DNA of 64,000 nt, from NCBI GenBank assembly GCA_037903475.1, contig JBAJFG010000454.1, positions 992,001 through 1,056,000 of the forward strand, in the 5' to 3' direction. This DNA is from Ancylostoma caninum. Taxonomy: Eukaryota > Nematoda > Chromadorea > Rhabditida > Ancylostomatidae. Position numbers and translations under genes: made by a program. This document shows positions 49,701 through 60,525 of the stretch, piece by piece. The notes below the pieces were generated by a model. The model saw only the letters and a list, made by a program, of their open reading frames with translations. It was not told where the DNA came from and did not search any database. Each line of letters begins with the position of its first letter. Position 1 is the first letter of the stretch.

Positions 49701-52700
49701 GGTCCGCGGTTAATGATGATGCCAACAAAGCAGGAACAGCCAGCACTTGAAACGGGCTCCCAGAAATGTGATTACTGTCAAACATTACTCTCAGGTAGTA
49801 AACGCCCGGAGTTTTTGGCACGTAGTACATCGTTAATGTTCCATCATGGTTGTCAACACAATGAATTGGGGTTCGTGTTGGTCCATCAACAAAAAGATCA
49901 ATATCACCAAATCCAGCGGATGTTGTGTCAATGAACACATGTGTTGAGCGTTGTGCAATCACAGGGCCAAGCCCTGGTCCAGTGACGGTGACGAGATCCG
50001 CTCGAGGTGGTCCGCATCTTGACACCACGTACTCTGCCTCAGCCTTATTTCCATCAGGTACAGAGTGGAGAAGGTAGGGAGCGCCTACAGGTAGGTCCCT
50101 GTATGTGACAGAAATACTGTAATCGCCGATCTCCGATGGCGTAAAGCAAACTCGAAATCCTGTATCTGTGGATTCAATAACCGCCTCTACAATGCTTCCA
50201 GAGGGACTGGTAATCACAATACGAGTGTTGTCACCATCAGGCGTAAATACGTGGACTTCTTGCTCACAGTTCACCGTGACGATAGCTGAAATCACGTCAA
50301 GAATTTACTGCATAGAAAGTAGGATTTAAAGAACACATGAAATCACGGCAACACATCAAACGACATCGATTAGAAGGAATGCGCGAGAACTTTTACACGA
50401 CAAATATTAGTACCTGACTGCTGTAATCATGAGAACAGGTCCACAACTAATAATTATCGATGATAATTGGTGCTTTTAAGCCCTCACAGCAGCCGTAGCA
50501 AAAAAAAAAATGGAGCTGTGACTCAAGAAGGAAAGAGGGAAGCCTAGAGCAGGTAACAAATCAAACCAGTAGTGAACCATATCAACCAAAAAACAACCTC
50601 TACAACATAACTAGTGAAATTAGTTGGAGAAAACAAGTTAAAATGTTAAAATATCACGCCATTACCATTAGGTTTTTAACTTAATGGTACAACCCTTCAA
50701 AAAATTCGTTCCTAACCTCCTTACATAAAGAATCTCTGCAATAGGAAAAACTACATAGAAAAGTAACCGAAAGTATTCTCTGAAGGAGCACCGTTAGCGA
50801 TAAAACTCCACCCCGCTCGGCGTGTTCTGCAGACTCCGCTGCATTAGCTCTGCTGAGAGATACTGAATTCGGAGTGGGTGGTCTTTACTGATGACTCACT
50901 CATCGAATTTTCTGGCACTACATCAAGTGAAGTAATGACTGCAGCTAAGTACTTCAACGATCATTGAAGTGTGAATGTTGAAAAAGAGGGCCCACATCCT
51001 TCTAATTTAAATTTCGGCTGTTTTCCCGACCACCATGTAATTCAAAAGTGGAGCAAGAGATAAGAACATTATCGTGGTCACAAGCTTTATGCCGGCTGTA
51101 ACAAACATCCGCGACTTTCGCTAACATTTTAAACATCATTCGGCCGAAAATGTGTGGCATATATCGCTAGAATATCGCTATGTAAATTCATACAGTCCAC
51201 CAATGAATAACATCCCGAAAAAGAGGATCACTGGCATTTACGAGTCTTCATGTGAATTCCCAGCAGCAACGTATGACAGAGCTTTGGAATCTGCACGACC
51301 TCGTAATCGAAAATGAAGTATGAGTGCACATTCAAGAAGGGACAAAAGCAAGCGCCTGTCTTCAGGTCATATGGACGTCAATGTTAGTGTTTGCGACTTC
51401 CCAGAACGTTCGTTTTTTAAGTTTCGAAACTTTCCCAGCTTATCAGAGCGATCCGTGGAAACTCTTTGACGGCTTCCAGGTGTTCTAAGCGTTTGAGGCT
51501 CACTAGCAATCCATTGGTTTTGTGTGGATTAAAGTTATGGTGATACCGTTGGCAGGCGCGGTCTGCTCACCTCGGAAAGAAAGTTGGCAGAATTTTCGAA
51601 ATTATGTTGACAGGTGCATTAAGATGTTGTGCTAGACCAACCCAACTTCTCATTTTTACCATTTTTCAATTTCTAATTTTAATTTTTTGCTTTTTTTCAC
51701 ATTCATGTTAATTAGGTAAAATTTCTGCACTCTACCCCCACCACCCCTCGGTTCCTCCTCCCACAACTGGGTGATGCCCACAGAAAACACCGAGGCACCC
51801 CCGCTGACAGCAGATACATGCAGTTCTGACATTCAAACGTCCCCATCAATGTTGATGTGGCTTGTGATTTCAGGGTGGGCGATTTCGAAATAGCGTGTCC
51901 TGCATAATAACCTTGTGCACAATGCATGCATGTATGCCCTGTTCATGGCACTGATATGTTAAAAACTTGTACTGTACATACATGTACGGCTTATGTAACT
52001 CATTAACGCAGTTGTGTAAAGCATGAAACACATCACTGATGTGGGAAGACAATTTTCCAAGTATTCTGAGTTCGTGGTTAAAACATTTGGATGCTTCTTC
52101 AAATAAGAACAGAAACATGGTCAAATGCTGCGCTAGGAGAACAGAAAAGAAGAGCTATTTCTGCCCGCACAAATTTACTGTGGATGGCATAGCATGGGTG
52201 TGTTCGATACATACCGATGACACTTTTCTTGAAACAACCTCGTTCTCTGCGAATTAATTGAGACACAGGGCTGATGCCGCACTAAACATCGATTTTCCAT
52301 GAAATTGGCTGAATTTTCTTAAGAACGAATGAAGAAACATCTCTAGGCGCAATTTATCAAGATTAGATGGGCAAATCCGCAAATTTGGTATTCTACCTTC
52401 TCAGACGGGACACACCCGCTCTACTCCTGTTTTTCGCCGGAAAAAAAAATAGCTCCGACTGCATTTCACCCGTCTTGTTAGTAGAAATGTGAGAACTGTT
52501 GGGCTTTTGCATAGAATGCGTAACTACGCAGGAGCTCAAAGGTCTTCATTTCTTAGGAGAGCGGCGAAGGGGAAAAAGTTCGGTTCCTTCCAACCGACTG
52601 GACTGCGAATACAAAATGATGACATTTCTACCGTTTTTTAAACGTGAACGGCATGCAGAGATGTTCTAAGTTAACGAACAAAGAACTGTTAAAAACACCA

Positions 52701-55700
52701 AAGAAAAACGACAAATAAATATACCGCAAAGCAATGAAAACAAGAACAAGAACAACATAGGGACGTAAATCGAATAGCCATGGAGTGTGAATCAACTCAA
52801 AGCCTAGTCCTCTATTCGCTCATCAATGTTAGGCTGAGAGACTCTTTAGAATTGCACACGTCCTCATGAGGAGAACTACACTACTCGGGACGTATAAAAC
52901 TAAAAATCCACTCCAGGCAATCACTGCAAGACCAAAAGTCGCTCGAGAAAAAAAGTTAACGCACCGTTTTCAAGGCCAGTGACCCTGATGCCTGATGTAT
53001 CCACTTGAGGCTCCACGTTGATTTCAATCGGTGGCACTTGTGCGCCAGCAAAGACAACGTTAAGCTGAATAGAAAAAACACTTTTGTTACACTATATTTA
53101 GGAGTAGAGAGAAGTTTGCAGTGAATGTTTGATGGAATCCACGGATGCAACGAGGATTATGAAGCAGATATCGAAACGCTCAGTGGGCGCCACATACTCA
53201 ACAACATAAAACAACAATGTATCGAACATAGCGGGATATTTGAAATCACCTGGTATGCACCCGGCCTTGGTGCTGTGTATTTAACAGTGAACGAACCGTC
53301 GTTGTTATCGAGAACGTCGATAGCCACTGCTTTTCCACTCCTGTCAGCGAGGGCGACCTAGAAAATCAGCTGTTACAAAGGCAGAACTACACTAAATAAT
53401 TATCCAAAATTGCACAGAGAAGATCCATACTGTCAGCGACTGAAACCTTGGTAGTCTTGCCATGACCAAAAAAGAATTAGCGTGAATTTTCACCGGCAGT
53501 CAGGCGTCACAGATCCACGTTCCAGAGTGAGTCGAAACGCAAATGAAGGGCGTGTTAATGTCTAGAGTGTTGTTAGTTCGCAAACTGGATCGATTTGGTT
53601 TGAAAGGGCGGGAATTAACAAGAGATGCCCTCCAAACACAGGGCGATCTCTTAAATCCCTTGTTTAAAACGAAAACAAGGAACACATTAAGAGCAAGGAG
53701 GGCAAAAAGCCTTTCAGGGAAGCTTGCGAACTGCGCCTGCTAAAGAGGAGTTTTTGGGCAGATCACAAGATTTCGATATAGTGCACTAACATATTCACAA
53801 CAGCTGTGGAAAAAAGGTGTTTCCCATTCGGAATATTTATCAGCAAGAAAACCCTTACGAAAAAACGATGACGAAATCGCGGTATCTTCATAAAACTATT
53901 CCTTTCGAATCTACACCTACCCGCCAAAGAGAAAAAGATGTACTAAGGTATGCCTCAAATAAAATCAAAGCCTACACGTGGAGACAAATGTAATGCTGGG
54001 AAAAGTCGATCTCCATACCATCTCCCCCCCCCCCCTCCCCTCCCCAACATCCGAAACTGTGAAGAGGACCTTTTTCAAAGAATGACAAACAAACAGTTAC
54101 GCCGATGGGGTCCCTTTTTCTATACTGGTGAAGTCGCATTCGTTTCAATTAGGAATCCTATATGTACACGCAAACATTTCTCGAACGTACACCGACTGAA
54201 AATGACTCATTTTAAGCGTTTAATGATGTCACTGATCATCTGGCAGGAACGTCCTCATTCAACTTCGAGTAATATTTTTTCACATTTTAGAGAAAGAATT
54301 TACGCTTCACAAACATGTACTAAGTCTTCTGAAACTAGGGTTCTTACGTCTAGAACTTCAGTGATAAAAATAGGAGAATTTAGCTATTCACATCATCCAT
54401 GTGTGATATGATGAACACCTTCTAAGAAAATACCGAGCACCAAGAATTTGTATTTCGGTGGGATCTGATACGTTCCGTAAAATTCACTAATTAGGTGCTG
54501 CCATCGTAGAGTACCACAGTCACTGTTCTGGAATAATGAAAACATGGAGTTTCAGCTCAAGGGACATGTCTTTATCACTAGACAGAAATTTTCATGCTTT
54601 CACTAGAAATCCATTAGAAATTCAATCCTGAATGGCACAGCATTTCGAAACCCAATCCACAACAAAATAACAGCTTCCTGGTTACGTAGCCACTCGAAAT
54701 AAGTGGACAAGGAAATGCACGCTCCTTCTAACTATATAGGCAGCTCGGTGTGAAAACTTCATTTTTCATACCATTTCAAACCATAGATGAACAATAAATT
54801 GTGTAGTTTACAGTGTGCGAAAAACTAAAGCTCTTTCCCTTAGATATGGAAACAAAGTCTGGTAGCAAGGTAGAGGCTCACATCATCAACAAAATAACAG
54901 AAATAAGTACTTGTTTTCATCACAATAAGGTACATAGCTGGGCAATTAACAATCAGGAGTTGTGGCACCGATAACTTCATTTGCCTGTTTAGCTACCCCA
55001 GTGAGTCATTCGTAACGCAGAAATGCAGACAGGGATGTTACCTACGAAAATGTAACCCAATCGGGGATATGAACCTCGGAGCACTTTCAGTGACATACTG
55101 TGGGAACCTAAAATTAACTCCGTGGTCCACAGCGTTCAAGAAATGAACCACAACGTGAACGACTAATAAGCCCACATCGAACCCTTCTACAGAGTTTATA
55201 TCAGAACTTTCTCAACTTTTCAAGCGGATTTTGAACATACTTGCGTATCCGTATAGATCATATACCAACACAAACCATATTCTTTTCGAGAAAATTTTGT
55301 AAACAATCACTGGGACGGCTCGGAGAACGGACAGTTTGAGGAATTTGGTAATCCATACTTCTCCACGCGATAAGGGTAATGACATCGAGGAAGTGGAGTA
55401 TGGTGTACGCAGTAATAACACAGAAACCGGCTATCGAATTGCAGTCACGTTCAACATAGAGCCCTAATAAAAATCTTGGAAATTCAAAAAAAATTTTCTT
55501 CATTTAAGATCGAACATGACAGCCCACAAAATCGATAGAACAATTAGTATAAGTAGTACGATTCTGTCTCTGAGCCTCATTTGATGTTGACTTTTCTGAG
55601 TTTTTGAGACTCTTTTCGATGTCTTTATTCTTGCTAGCTTTCGGCATACTTATGTAATGCCTTCGTCAGAACTTAACATTCAGAATGATTGATTATCAGA

Positions 55701-58200
55701 TGCAGAGATGAACAATCTAATTAGCAACAATACCGTAAGGCAAGACGTTGGTGATGTATCTGATAATTCTGCAATCGTTCTGAATGTTAAGCTATGACGA
55801 AGGCATTACATAAGTATGCCGAAAGCTAGCAAGAATAAAGACATCGAAAAGAGTCTCAAAAACTCAGAAAAGTGAAGAACAATTAGTGTTAAAGTGATCC
55901 AGGTCGAATTTGAATTACAATAATAATATCAATCATCTTGACTACAGTTACTGAGAAGAGCTCATCCGGCATAAAGTAATTCGTATATGTTGATTTATTA
56001 GTTTCCATAAACGCAGTGCCATACCTCAAATCGCTTTCGATATTTTATACAAAAAAAAATCTTCAGGAGATGCTGGCCTCAGTGGTGTCCATGGTTCTCT
56101 ACAAAATGCAGTACACCTCGTTTTTGAGCTGTTTCTCCTACGAAAAGTTTGCATTGCGCGTTGGTACAACTCTCACTAGGAAGTGCAGCTGGTAAATTTG
56201 ATGGCTGACACTAACCTTTGATTCGATGGGAATTTTTCTCGAATAGTCGATATTTTGAATAACTAGCCTTTCCAACTTCTTCGGATAGTCGATTTTTTGA
56301 TTCATATGAAAGTTGATTTATTCAAACTCGAGTCGATTTCAGTCGGACGAGCCAGATGTCCAGTTGACACCTAGCTTGTCAGTACGATATATGTATGCGC
56401 TTCAAGATGAAGGTGTCCAGACTTTTGAATACGAGGTCCTTCTACGATGCACTAACAAAGGTTCCAGCCTTCAGTGACAGTAAAATGAGGGAGAAATTAC
56501 ATACCTCAACTGCACCTGGTCCAGCCTGCTTGGCATCAATTGTGAAATGTGTAGGCTCCTGACATTTTACGGGACCTTCAACTCCAGGCCCAAAGATTCT
56601 GAGCTTGGAGAGGTCGACTGGTTCGCGGATGTTCACCTGAACACAAGCAGATTAAAGACTTGACCTCAAATTATGGCGATTTTTTCTTGACAAGAGTTTA
56701 AGGTAGAAATTAGACAAAACAGTACAACGTTTCATAAGCTCAGCTCTGAAAGCACATTTGAAAATTGTTGGGAAATCCCTAGAGTAGTTTATGATACTTA
56801 ATTACACCAAAGTTGAATGTCTGAAATCAGGATTGGTTTGAAAAAAAAATGAAGATGCTAAAACAAACCGGGAAAGGAGATCCAGGAATAGCCACTCCGT
56901 TCAAGCTAGCACATATATGATACTTCCCACTTTTCTTGGGTGTAAAGCTGTAACCATATATTCCAGGGTTAATCTGAGATCCATTAATCGGTAATAATGC
57001 GAGATCTTTATCAAGTACTTCCACTCGGGGAGCGTCATCCACAACTGCAAGACTACATGAAGTAACGTATGGAACCTTACACGAACTATGCTAGGCTAAC
57101 CTCCAGTGTCCCGTGTATCAATTCGAAACGGCACAGGTTCACCGGGTACAAATTGCATCTCTGGCTCAAGTCCAGTCAGACGGGCTGCCGAGGGGTGGAA
57201 GCCGGGTTTGGATGGGTCGACCATCAACACGAATGGAGATTCGGCTATATGATCGCCGCCAGCCAAGACGTTCACCTTGTAAACGCCGGGCTCCTTCGGC
57301 TAAAAAACGAAAACAGTTGGAGTTTAGTGGAACTAGGATCTGTATTTTTCGATATTTTTCGAAACAACAAGACAGAACAGCGTTCAGCTCATCAGTGAAC
57401 TTACTACACACCAAACAAGGAACATGTTCATGAAAAATTTTTCCCATAAAATTTGTGTGAGAGTAAGAGAAGCTACGTATGTGAATACATACAGTGTAAG
57501 CCACGGAAGCTGCTCCTTGTCCGCGATCCTGGCAAGCAATTTCCGTCTTGCTTGGCCCTTCGATGGAAAATGCTAAAATGCAGAGGTCAACACAAGATTT
57601 TGAAAGATGAAAGCATAAGATACATTTGTACCTAATCTGTCAGCGTCACCATTCGTTTCCACACTGAAGACACTCTGATGGTCAGCTACACCTCCTTCCA
57701 GGCCAGGTCCAAAAGCTCTCACTCGAGAGTTGGTCTGTGGCGATATGTTAACCTGGAACAAGTTGCGTAAAAAACGTATGATGCATAGCAAGACCGGGTT
57801 TCTTCCAAGCGCTACAGCGAATATGTAGACATAGAGAGGACCCTTCACCTTGTATGGACTTTGTCCAATTGGTTCATTGTTGTTTGTCACATATACAAGA
57901 TGTTTTCCAGTCGTTGTTGGGGTATATATGAACGTGGAGCGCAGACCTTCCTTGCTTCGACGAACAGGCAATTCGAGTCCAGCATCTGCAAATCAGGCAT
58001 CAGTTGACAAAGCACATGTCAGGTATTTTCACGAACAAATTGAGGTAATTTTAAACGTGTCTCATTACCTGTCACCACCTTGACTTTGACGTCGTTCTCA
58101 TGGTCACTAGACGGTTCTCTACTGTCCACATAAACAGGCACAGTATCATTAATTCGGATTCCGTCATCACTGATTCCACGTCCCCATATGAAGAAGTTAT
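37523..58200 (-). CDS. Filamin, C-terminal part (18 exons of Ig-like filamin repeats)
   Basis: Exons, minus strand: 58200-58069, 57985-57849, 57752-57632, 57572-57493, 57299-57101, 57044-56869, 56636-56505, 53357-53250, 53064-52965, 50285-49627, 44868-44681, 44516-44376, 39464-39293, 39206-39039, 38832-38700, 38006-37936, 37865-37771, 37720-37523. Phases match at all junctions except after exon 10. The product, about 1,000 residues, is a chain of roughly ten filamin repeats with family hallmarks: VRAFGPGLEGG, LTGLEPEM, RIFGPGVEGP and VTGPGLGPV at repeat starts, DNHDGTLTMYYVPKTPGVY and DNADGSCTVEYIP in the middle, GSPF/ESPF/QSPY at repeat ends. Filamin is a cytoplasmic actin cross-linker and scaffold; the actin-binding calponin-homology domains are upstream and outside the window. 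Introns of 3-5 kb hold transposons. Which worm paralogue (fln-1 or fln-2) it is cannot be decided here. Confidence 0.93.
39541..40049. other. Filamin intron 12, left part
   Basis: Non-coding intron sequence between filamin exon 13 and the Penelope-like element. No feature of its own was recognised. Confidence 0.5.
40050..41421 (+). pseudogene. Penelope-like reverse transcriptase with GIY-YIG endonuclease, broken
   Basis: The remains read in three frames. Frame one (about 40050-40430) holds YKVRPIISGTSGPTDRISRL and the first catalytic aspartate in ESFDVTSLYTNIP. After a one-base shift, frame two (about 40417-40590) holds QIRGLAMGQRLAP and the YIDD catalytic box in YCRYIDDC. A deletion of perhaps 80-100 residues, ending at KTKWYRKP, brings in frame three (40633-41340). 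That frame contains the linker, a CxxC-bearing segment (CNTPGCVICP) and the GIY-YIG-type endonuclease (IYLITCQSCGDEYVGETGR). A TAG at 41338-41340 is followed in frame by ITITNELALYHNLCGF to a TGA at 41419-41421, the likely original C-terminus. The enzyme cannot be made from this copy. Confidence 0.9.
41648..41685 (+). ncRNA. Hammerhead-like ribozyme motif of the Penelope-like element
   Basis: Same layout as the motif at 23858-23895: AGGCT, CTGACGA, an extra A, stem II GGCGA/TCGCC, then GACA where GAAA is expected, ACGTT, and AGTC closing stem I with one G-U pair. The changed GAAA box suggests this copy is inactive. The different but still pairing stem II compared with the other copy supports a conserved RNA structure. 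Confidence 0.45.
41819..42709 (+). mobile_element. Mariner-derived relic, copy 1 (891 bp)
   Basis: Flanked by TA (41817-41818 and 42710-42711). The terminal inverted repeats match at about 31 of 32 bases: TTGGGTTGGGGAATAAGTTC at the left, its inverse ending ACTTATTCCCCAACCCAA at the right. The interior is shorter than a full mariner (about 1.3 kb) and full of stops. Pieces read like a mariner transposase: EEESLLMKGQHRSGQPISD near the helix-turn-helix end and a C-terminal VENGGFYAHEK. It sits in filamin intron 12 next to the Penelope-like element and is the better-preserved sibling of the copy at 20458-21339. Confidence 0.82.
43167..43290. repeat. Foldback repeat with TTCGTTTTTGAGAAACC arms
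   Basis: TTCGTTTTTGAGAAACCATC followed by a second TTCGTTTTTGAG on the left is mirrored on the right as inverted copies (AAAAACGAAGACGGTTTCTC, then AAAAATGAAGG). The spacer is about 35 bases. It lies in filamin intron 12 and would form a hairpin in the pre-mRNA. Confidence 0.6.
45341..45401. repeat. Strong imperfect hairpin
   Basis: TGCTGATAC pairs with GTATCAGCA at the outside (9 bp), and inside it CAGTTGAATTGTG pairs with CACAATTCAACTG (13 bp) around a 10-base loop. There is a 6-base bulge on the left strand and 1-2 bases on the right. It is non-coding and its function is unknown. Confidence 0.7.
45414..45597. repeat. GC-rich inverted-repeat element
   Basis: About 40-base arms (left CCACATGGACAGTAGTACCT; right, inverted, CCACGTAGAGTATAGTACCC) flank a core that is far more GC-rich than its surroundings (GGCGGCCGCGG, GGCGGCCGCCGGCGCAGCG, 45495-45550). 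It resembles a small palindromic mobile element. No target duplication was seen. Confidence 0.5.
47551..48000. repeat. Inverted and dispersed repeat cluster
   Basis: Arms of about 67 bases (47551-47619 and 47627-47692, roughly 80 percent identical, inverted) meet at a palindromic centre, CCCTAACTTTTAGGG, with GTTAGGG beside it. Further partial copies of the right arm, recognised by TCAATTAA with CTCCT upstream, occur near 47808 and 47966. No coding sequence was recognised. Confidence 0.5.
49627..50285 (-). CDS. Filamin exon 10: two repeats plus a Ser/Thr-rich tail
   Basis: The longest coding exon here. It begins with a clean acceptor (GATTTCAG at 50286-50293) and encodes one repeat (from IVTVNCEQEVHVFTPDG) and a second (from VTVTGPGLGPV to HISGSPFQVLAVP). 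It then runs into a low-complexity Ser/Thr-rich segment (SSFTTLSSGSSTP) and reaches an in-frame TAG at 49627. The next exon (44868) needs a donor leaving one base over; only weak GT sites fit (for example CCCCCT|GTGTCT). Either the tail is a hinge with a weak donor or a missed small exon, or transcripts ending here make a shorter isoform. Filamins commonly have such hinges between repeats. Confidence 0.85.
50400..52964. other. Filamin intron 9 (about 2.7 kb)
   Basis: Intronic. No exon, RNA gene or bounded mobile element was recognised. It contains A- and T-rich tracts. Confidence 0.5.
53358..56504. other. Filamin intron 7 (about 3.1 kb)
   Basis: Contains the 101-bp inverted repeat at 55591-55872 and a 12-base C run at 54024-54035. 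It also holds a degenerate TCGAAT/TCGATT-rich patch at about 56228-56345. The 153-codon plus-strand frame at 53950-54411 spans the C run and has no recognisable domain. Confidence 0.5.
55591..55872. repeat. 101-bp inverted repeat with hammerhead-like arms
   Basis: The two arms (55591-55691 and 55772-55872) are inverted copies with only about three mismatches, separated by 80 bp. Each arm contains a segment reading, in its own sense, (C/A)TGACGA, A, GGCAT...ATGCC, GAAA, GCTAGC and then AATAAAG. This is the same order as the two Penelope-type hammerhead-like motifs in this window. The left arm is in the filamin sense strand. The stem I pairing is poor, so cleavage is doubtful. In the filamin pre-mRNA the arms would form a long hairpin. 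Confidence 0.7.
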
Positions 58201-58474
58201 CTACAACGCTAACAATGAGTTAGCCGCAAGATTGTATATCTTCTTACAATATTGCTTTACAGTGCTTGGCATTATTAGTGTTTATTCGCCAATGTAGTTC
58301 AAATACAGTGCAAAGAGATTACTCGCGCACTCATAAACTACAAACAATGGGTTGAACCGAACGATGGACATTTAAGAGGTGTTGTTTTTGAACTGTTAGA
58401 CAACGTTTTGTACAGAAACATGGCTAGGCCATGACTGATTAAAAGTCAACCTATGCACAATAAATTTAAAAAAA

Positions 58475-58498
58475 ATATATATATATATAAATATATTG
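58475..58498. repeat. AT microsatellite
   Basis: A short (AT)n run, with one interrupted AAT, upstream of the first recognised filamin exon. Confidence 0.7.
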
Positions 58499-58859
58499 AG
58501 TATATTGAGTGGATTCCAGGATATGTCCCGAACTCCAATGCAGTACACCCGCGTGTTTTTTCTTTCGAATGTTTTTCTAAAGAACCACCAGAATGCACAA
58601 CATTGAGGCGTTGTTCAAAGGCACGCCTTTGCCTTCAGGAGCTTTGCCAGAAATTCCACAATTTCGACATCAATAAAATAGTCAAGCATTTCATACGTTC
58701 GGAGAGAGTGGACACCATCACTACCTCAACTTCTATTCCAGAGATAATGAAGCATAACTGCTATTCTTGGTAGATAGATTTACTGACCCTACTTGCCTCA
58801 TAAAGTTTCAAGCTAGGGATGGGGTGAAGGTGCTACCCAGATCCGATCAAGGAGTGGCG

Positions 58860-59047
58860 ACTATAGTTGTACCCGAATATTCGTACTCCAATGAATATTC
58901 GAAAAATCCAAACACTCGAGTACCCGAATAGTCGAATATTGGAGAAGGTCGCCATATTCGAAAATAGCCAAATTCGAATTTTCGAGAAATGGCACTTGTC
59001 GAATATATTCGAGTATTCGAAGCTCGTATTCGATATTCGACAACAGT
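58860..59047. repeat. Degenerate TTCGAAT-rich repeat
   Basis: CGAATATTCG-type palindromes recur through about 190 bp (GAATATTCGAAAA at about 58893; TCGAATATATTCGAGTATTCGAA at about 58999), more diverged than the arrays at 35.6 and 36.9 kb. The outer edges (TAGTTGTACCCGAATATTCG; inverted CTGTTGTCGAATATCG) may be weak inverted termini. It is probably an older relative of the same repeat family. Confidence 0.5.
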
Positions 59048-59757
59048 TTGGGACAAAGAAGGGAAACCACGCTTTTTTTTCTATGTTTCTCCTCAACTTC
59101 ATGACAAGAAAATTGCGAACATTCTTATCCGCACTGTCTGGTTCACAGAGGAATACATGTATCTGCACTTGTGGCCATGGAATCTTCGCTCAAAGTTGGT
59201 GCACGGTGATTAGGGAAGGGGGAAGGTTATCAACAAATTTGTATTGCTTTTGCACTATGATACCATATTTGTTGGTTTACGATGCATGGTGTAGCTATGT
59301 ATATGCTGTGCTCAGTAATGTTCATTCGTAATGGAGTTTGGATGGAACCGTGACTGGATTCGAGATTCAGCATACTTAGCTTCAGCTCGTAAGCTATAGC
59401 ACCCTAATATCGGCCCTTTCTTCAAATAAGTTCTGTGGTTCCATGTATAACCTCATGTTTGAAAGAGATTACTGCTTCGCGGGCTGTCTTTTTTTTCTGT
59501 ATTGTTGACTAGGATAGGACAATCTACTTGAAGTTCTGATAAATAATGGAGAAGAAGCAAGCAATGCATTCGACTCGGATGTGTGATCTCTATTTCTCTG
59601 GTTAATATTATATTGGTGAAAGAGTCCTTTCAAAGATGTTTGTTTCTTCCGTATTTTCCCGTAACTTCGCCGAATTCTGGCTTGCCCGGTGCGCATGTAG
59701 CACACTCGAATATTTTATTGCGCCATTATATAGAAACGAGTTCGCTAGTCATCAGTG

Positions 59758-60352
59758 CCTTACAGACGGCTGAGTGGCGTTTCTCACCCCTACAGCCGGC
59801 TCATTAAAGGTGCAAGCCAAGTGTGAAGCGCCTTCGGCAGGAGCTGGCATCAAACCAAACGTATCCGTCTTATTGATCTCAGAGCAACTATAACCCTTTG
59901 TCGAGCTGCGGCATGCGATCATCGTGGTGCGACGAACTCGCTTTTTTCGGATACAAATTCTAGCCGATTCTTCATTTTGTCGTGGTAGCGTCCAAGAACG
60001 TGGAGCAATCTTTCCGTGATGACTGTCAAGATCTATTTATTCATTTATCTATCGGTATTTTTCATCTTTCCACTAGATTCGGCAAAAAAAACTTGCATAG
60101 TTCTTACACTTGCAATTCATCCATCCACTGTGTTGTTAGCTCCACAAAAACCCAAAATTAAAAAGAGTAGAATTGTTCGTCGTGCTGGTATGATCGCGGG
60201 CGACAGAGCGACAAGTGATAGAGATTGCCTTGAGATCAACTGGGACGATCCGGCTGACGTGTAGCGGCTCTTACCAAAAGCGCTTCACACTTGGTTCGCA
60301 CCTCTAATTAGCCGGCTGTCCGGGTGAGAAACGCAACGAGCCCCTTACAGAC
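59758..60352. mobile_element. Mutator-like non-autonomous element with 10-bp target duplication
   Basis: The element (59768-60342, 575 bp) is flanked by exact 10-bp direct repeats, CCTTACAGAC, at 59758-59767 and 60343-60352. The ends are inverted repeats about 75 bp long: GGCTGAGTGGCGTTTCTCAC at the left against GGCTCGTTGCGTTTCTCACC at the right, continuing through CAGCCGGCT, AGGTGC and CCAAGTGTGAAGCGC. A 9-10 bp duplication with long inverted repeats is typical of Mutator-like elements. The interior has no transposase. Confidence 0.75.
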
Positions 60353-60525
60353 GATACTAGACGATGCCGCTACATATTATATGTGTCCTAATAAATATGA
60401 GGAACTTCTTGCTCAGCTCTAAGATGTTACTAGCCGAAACTGCTCACTTAGCCACATGTTAGAAAAGTATCTTTTAGAAAAGTGGTGGTTATCAGGGTAC
60501 ATATTTCTGATCAAATATACCAAAA

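Noticed and set aside
53950..54411. A 153-codon plus-strand gene
   Set aside because: It lies in a filamin intron, crosses a 12-base C run giving a proline stretch, and shows no domain or splice partners.
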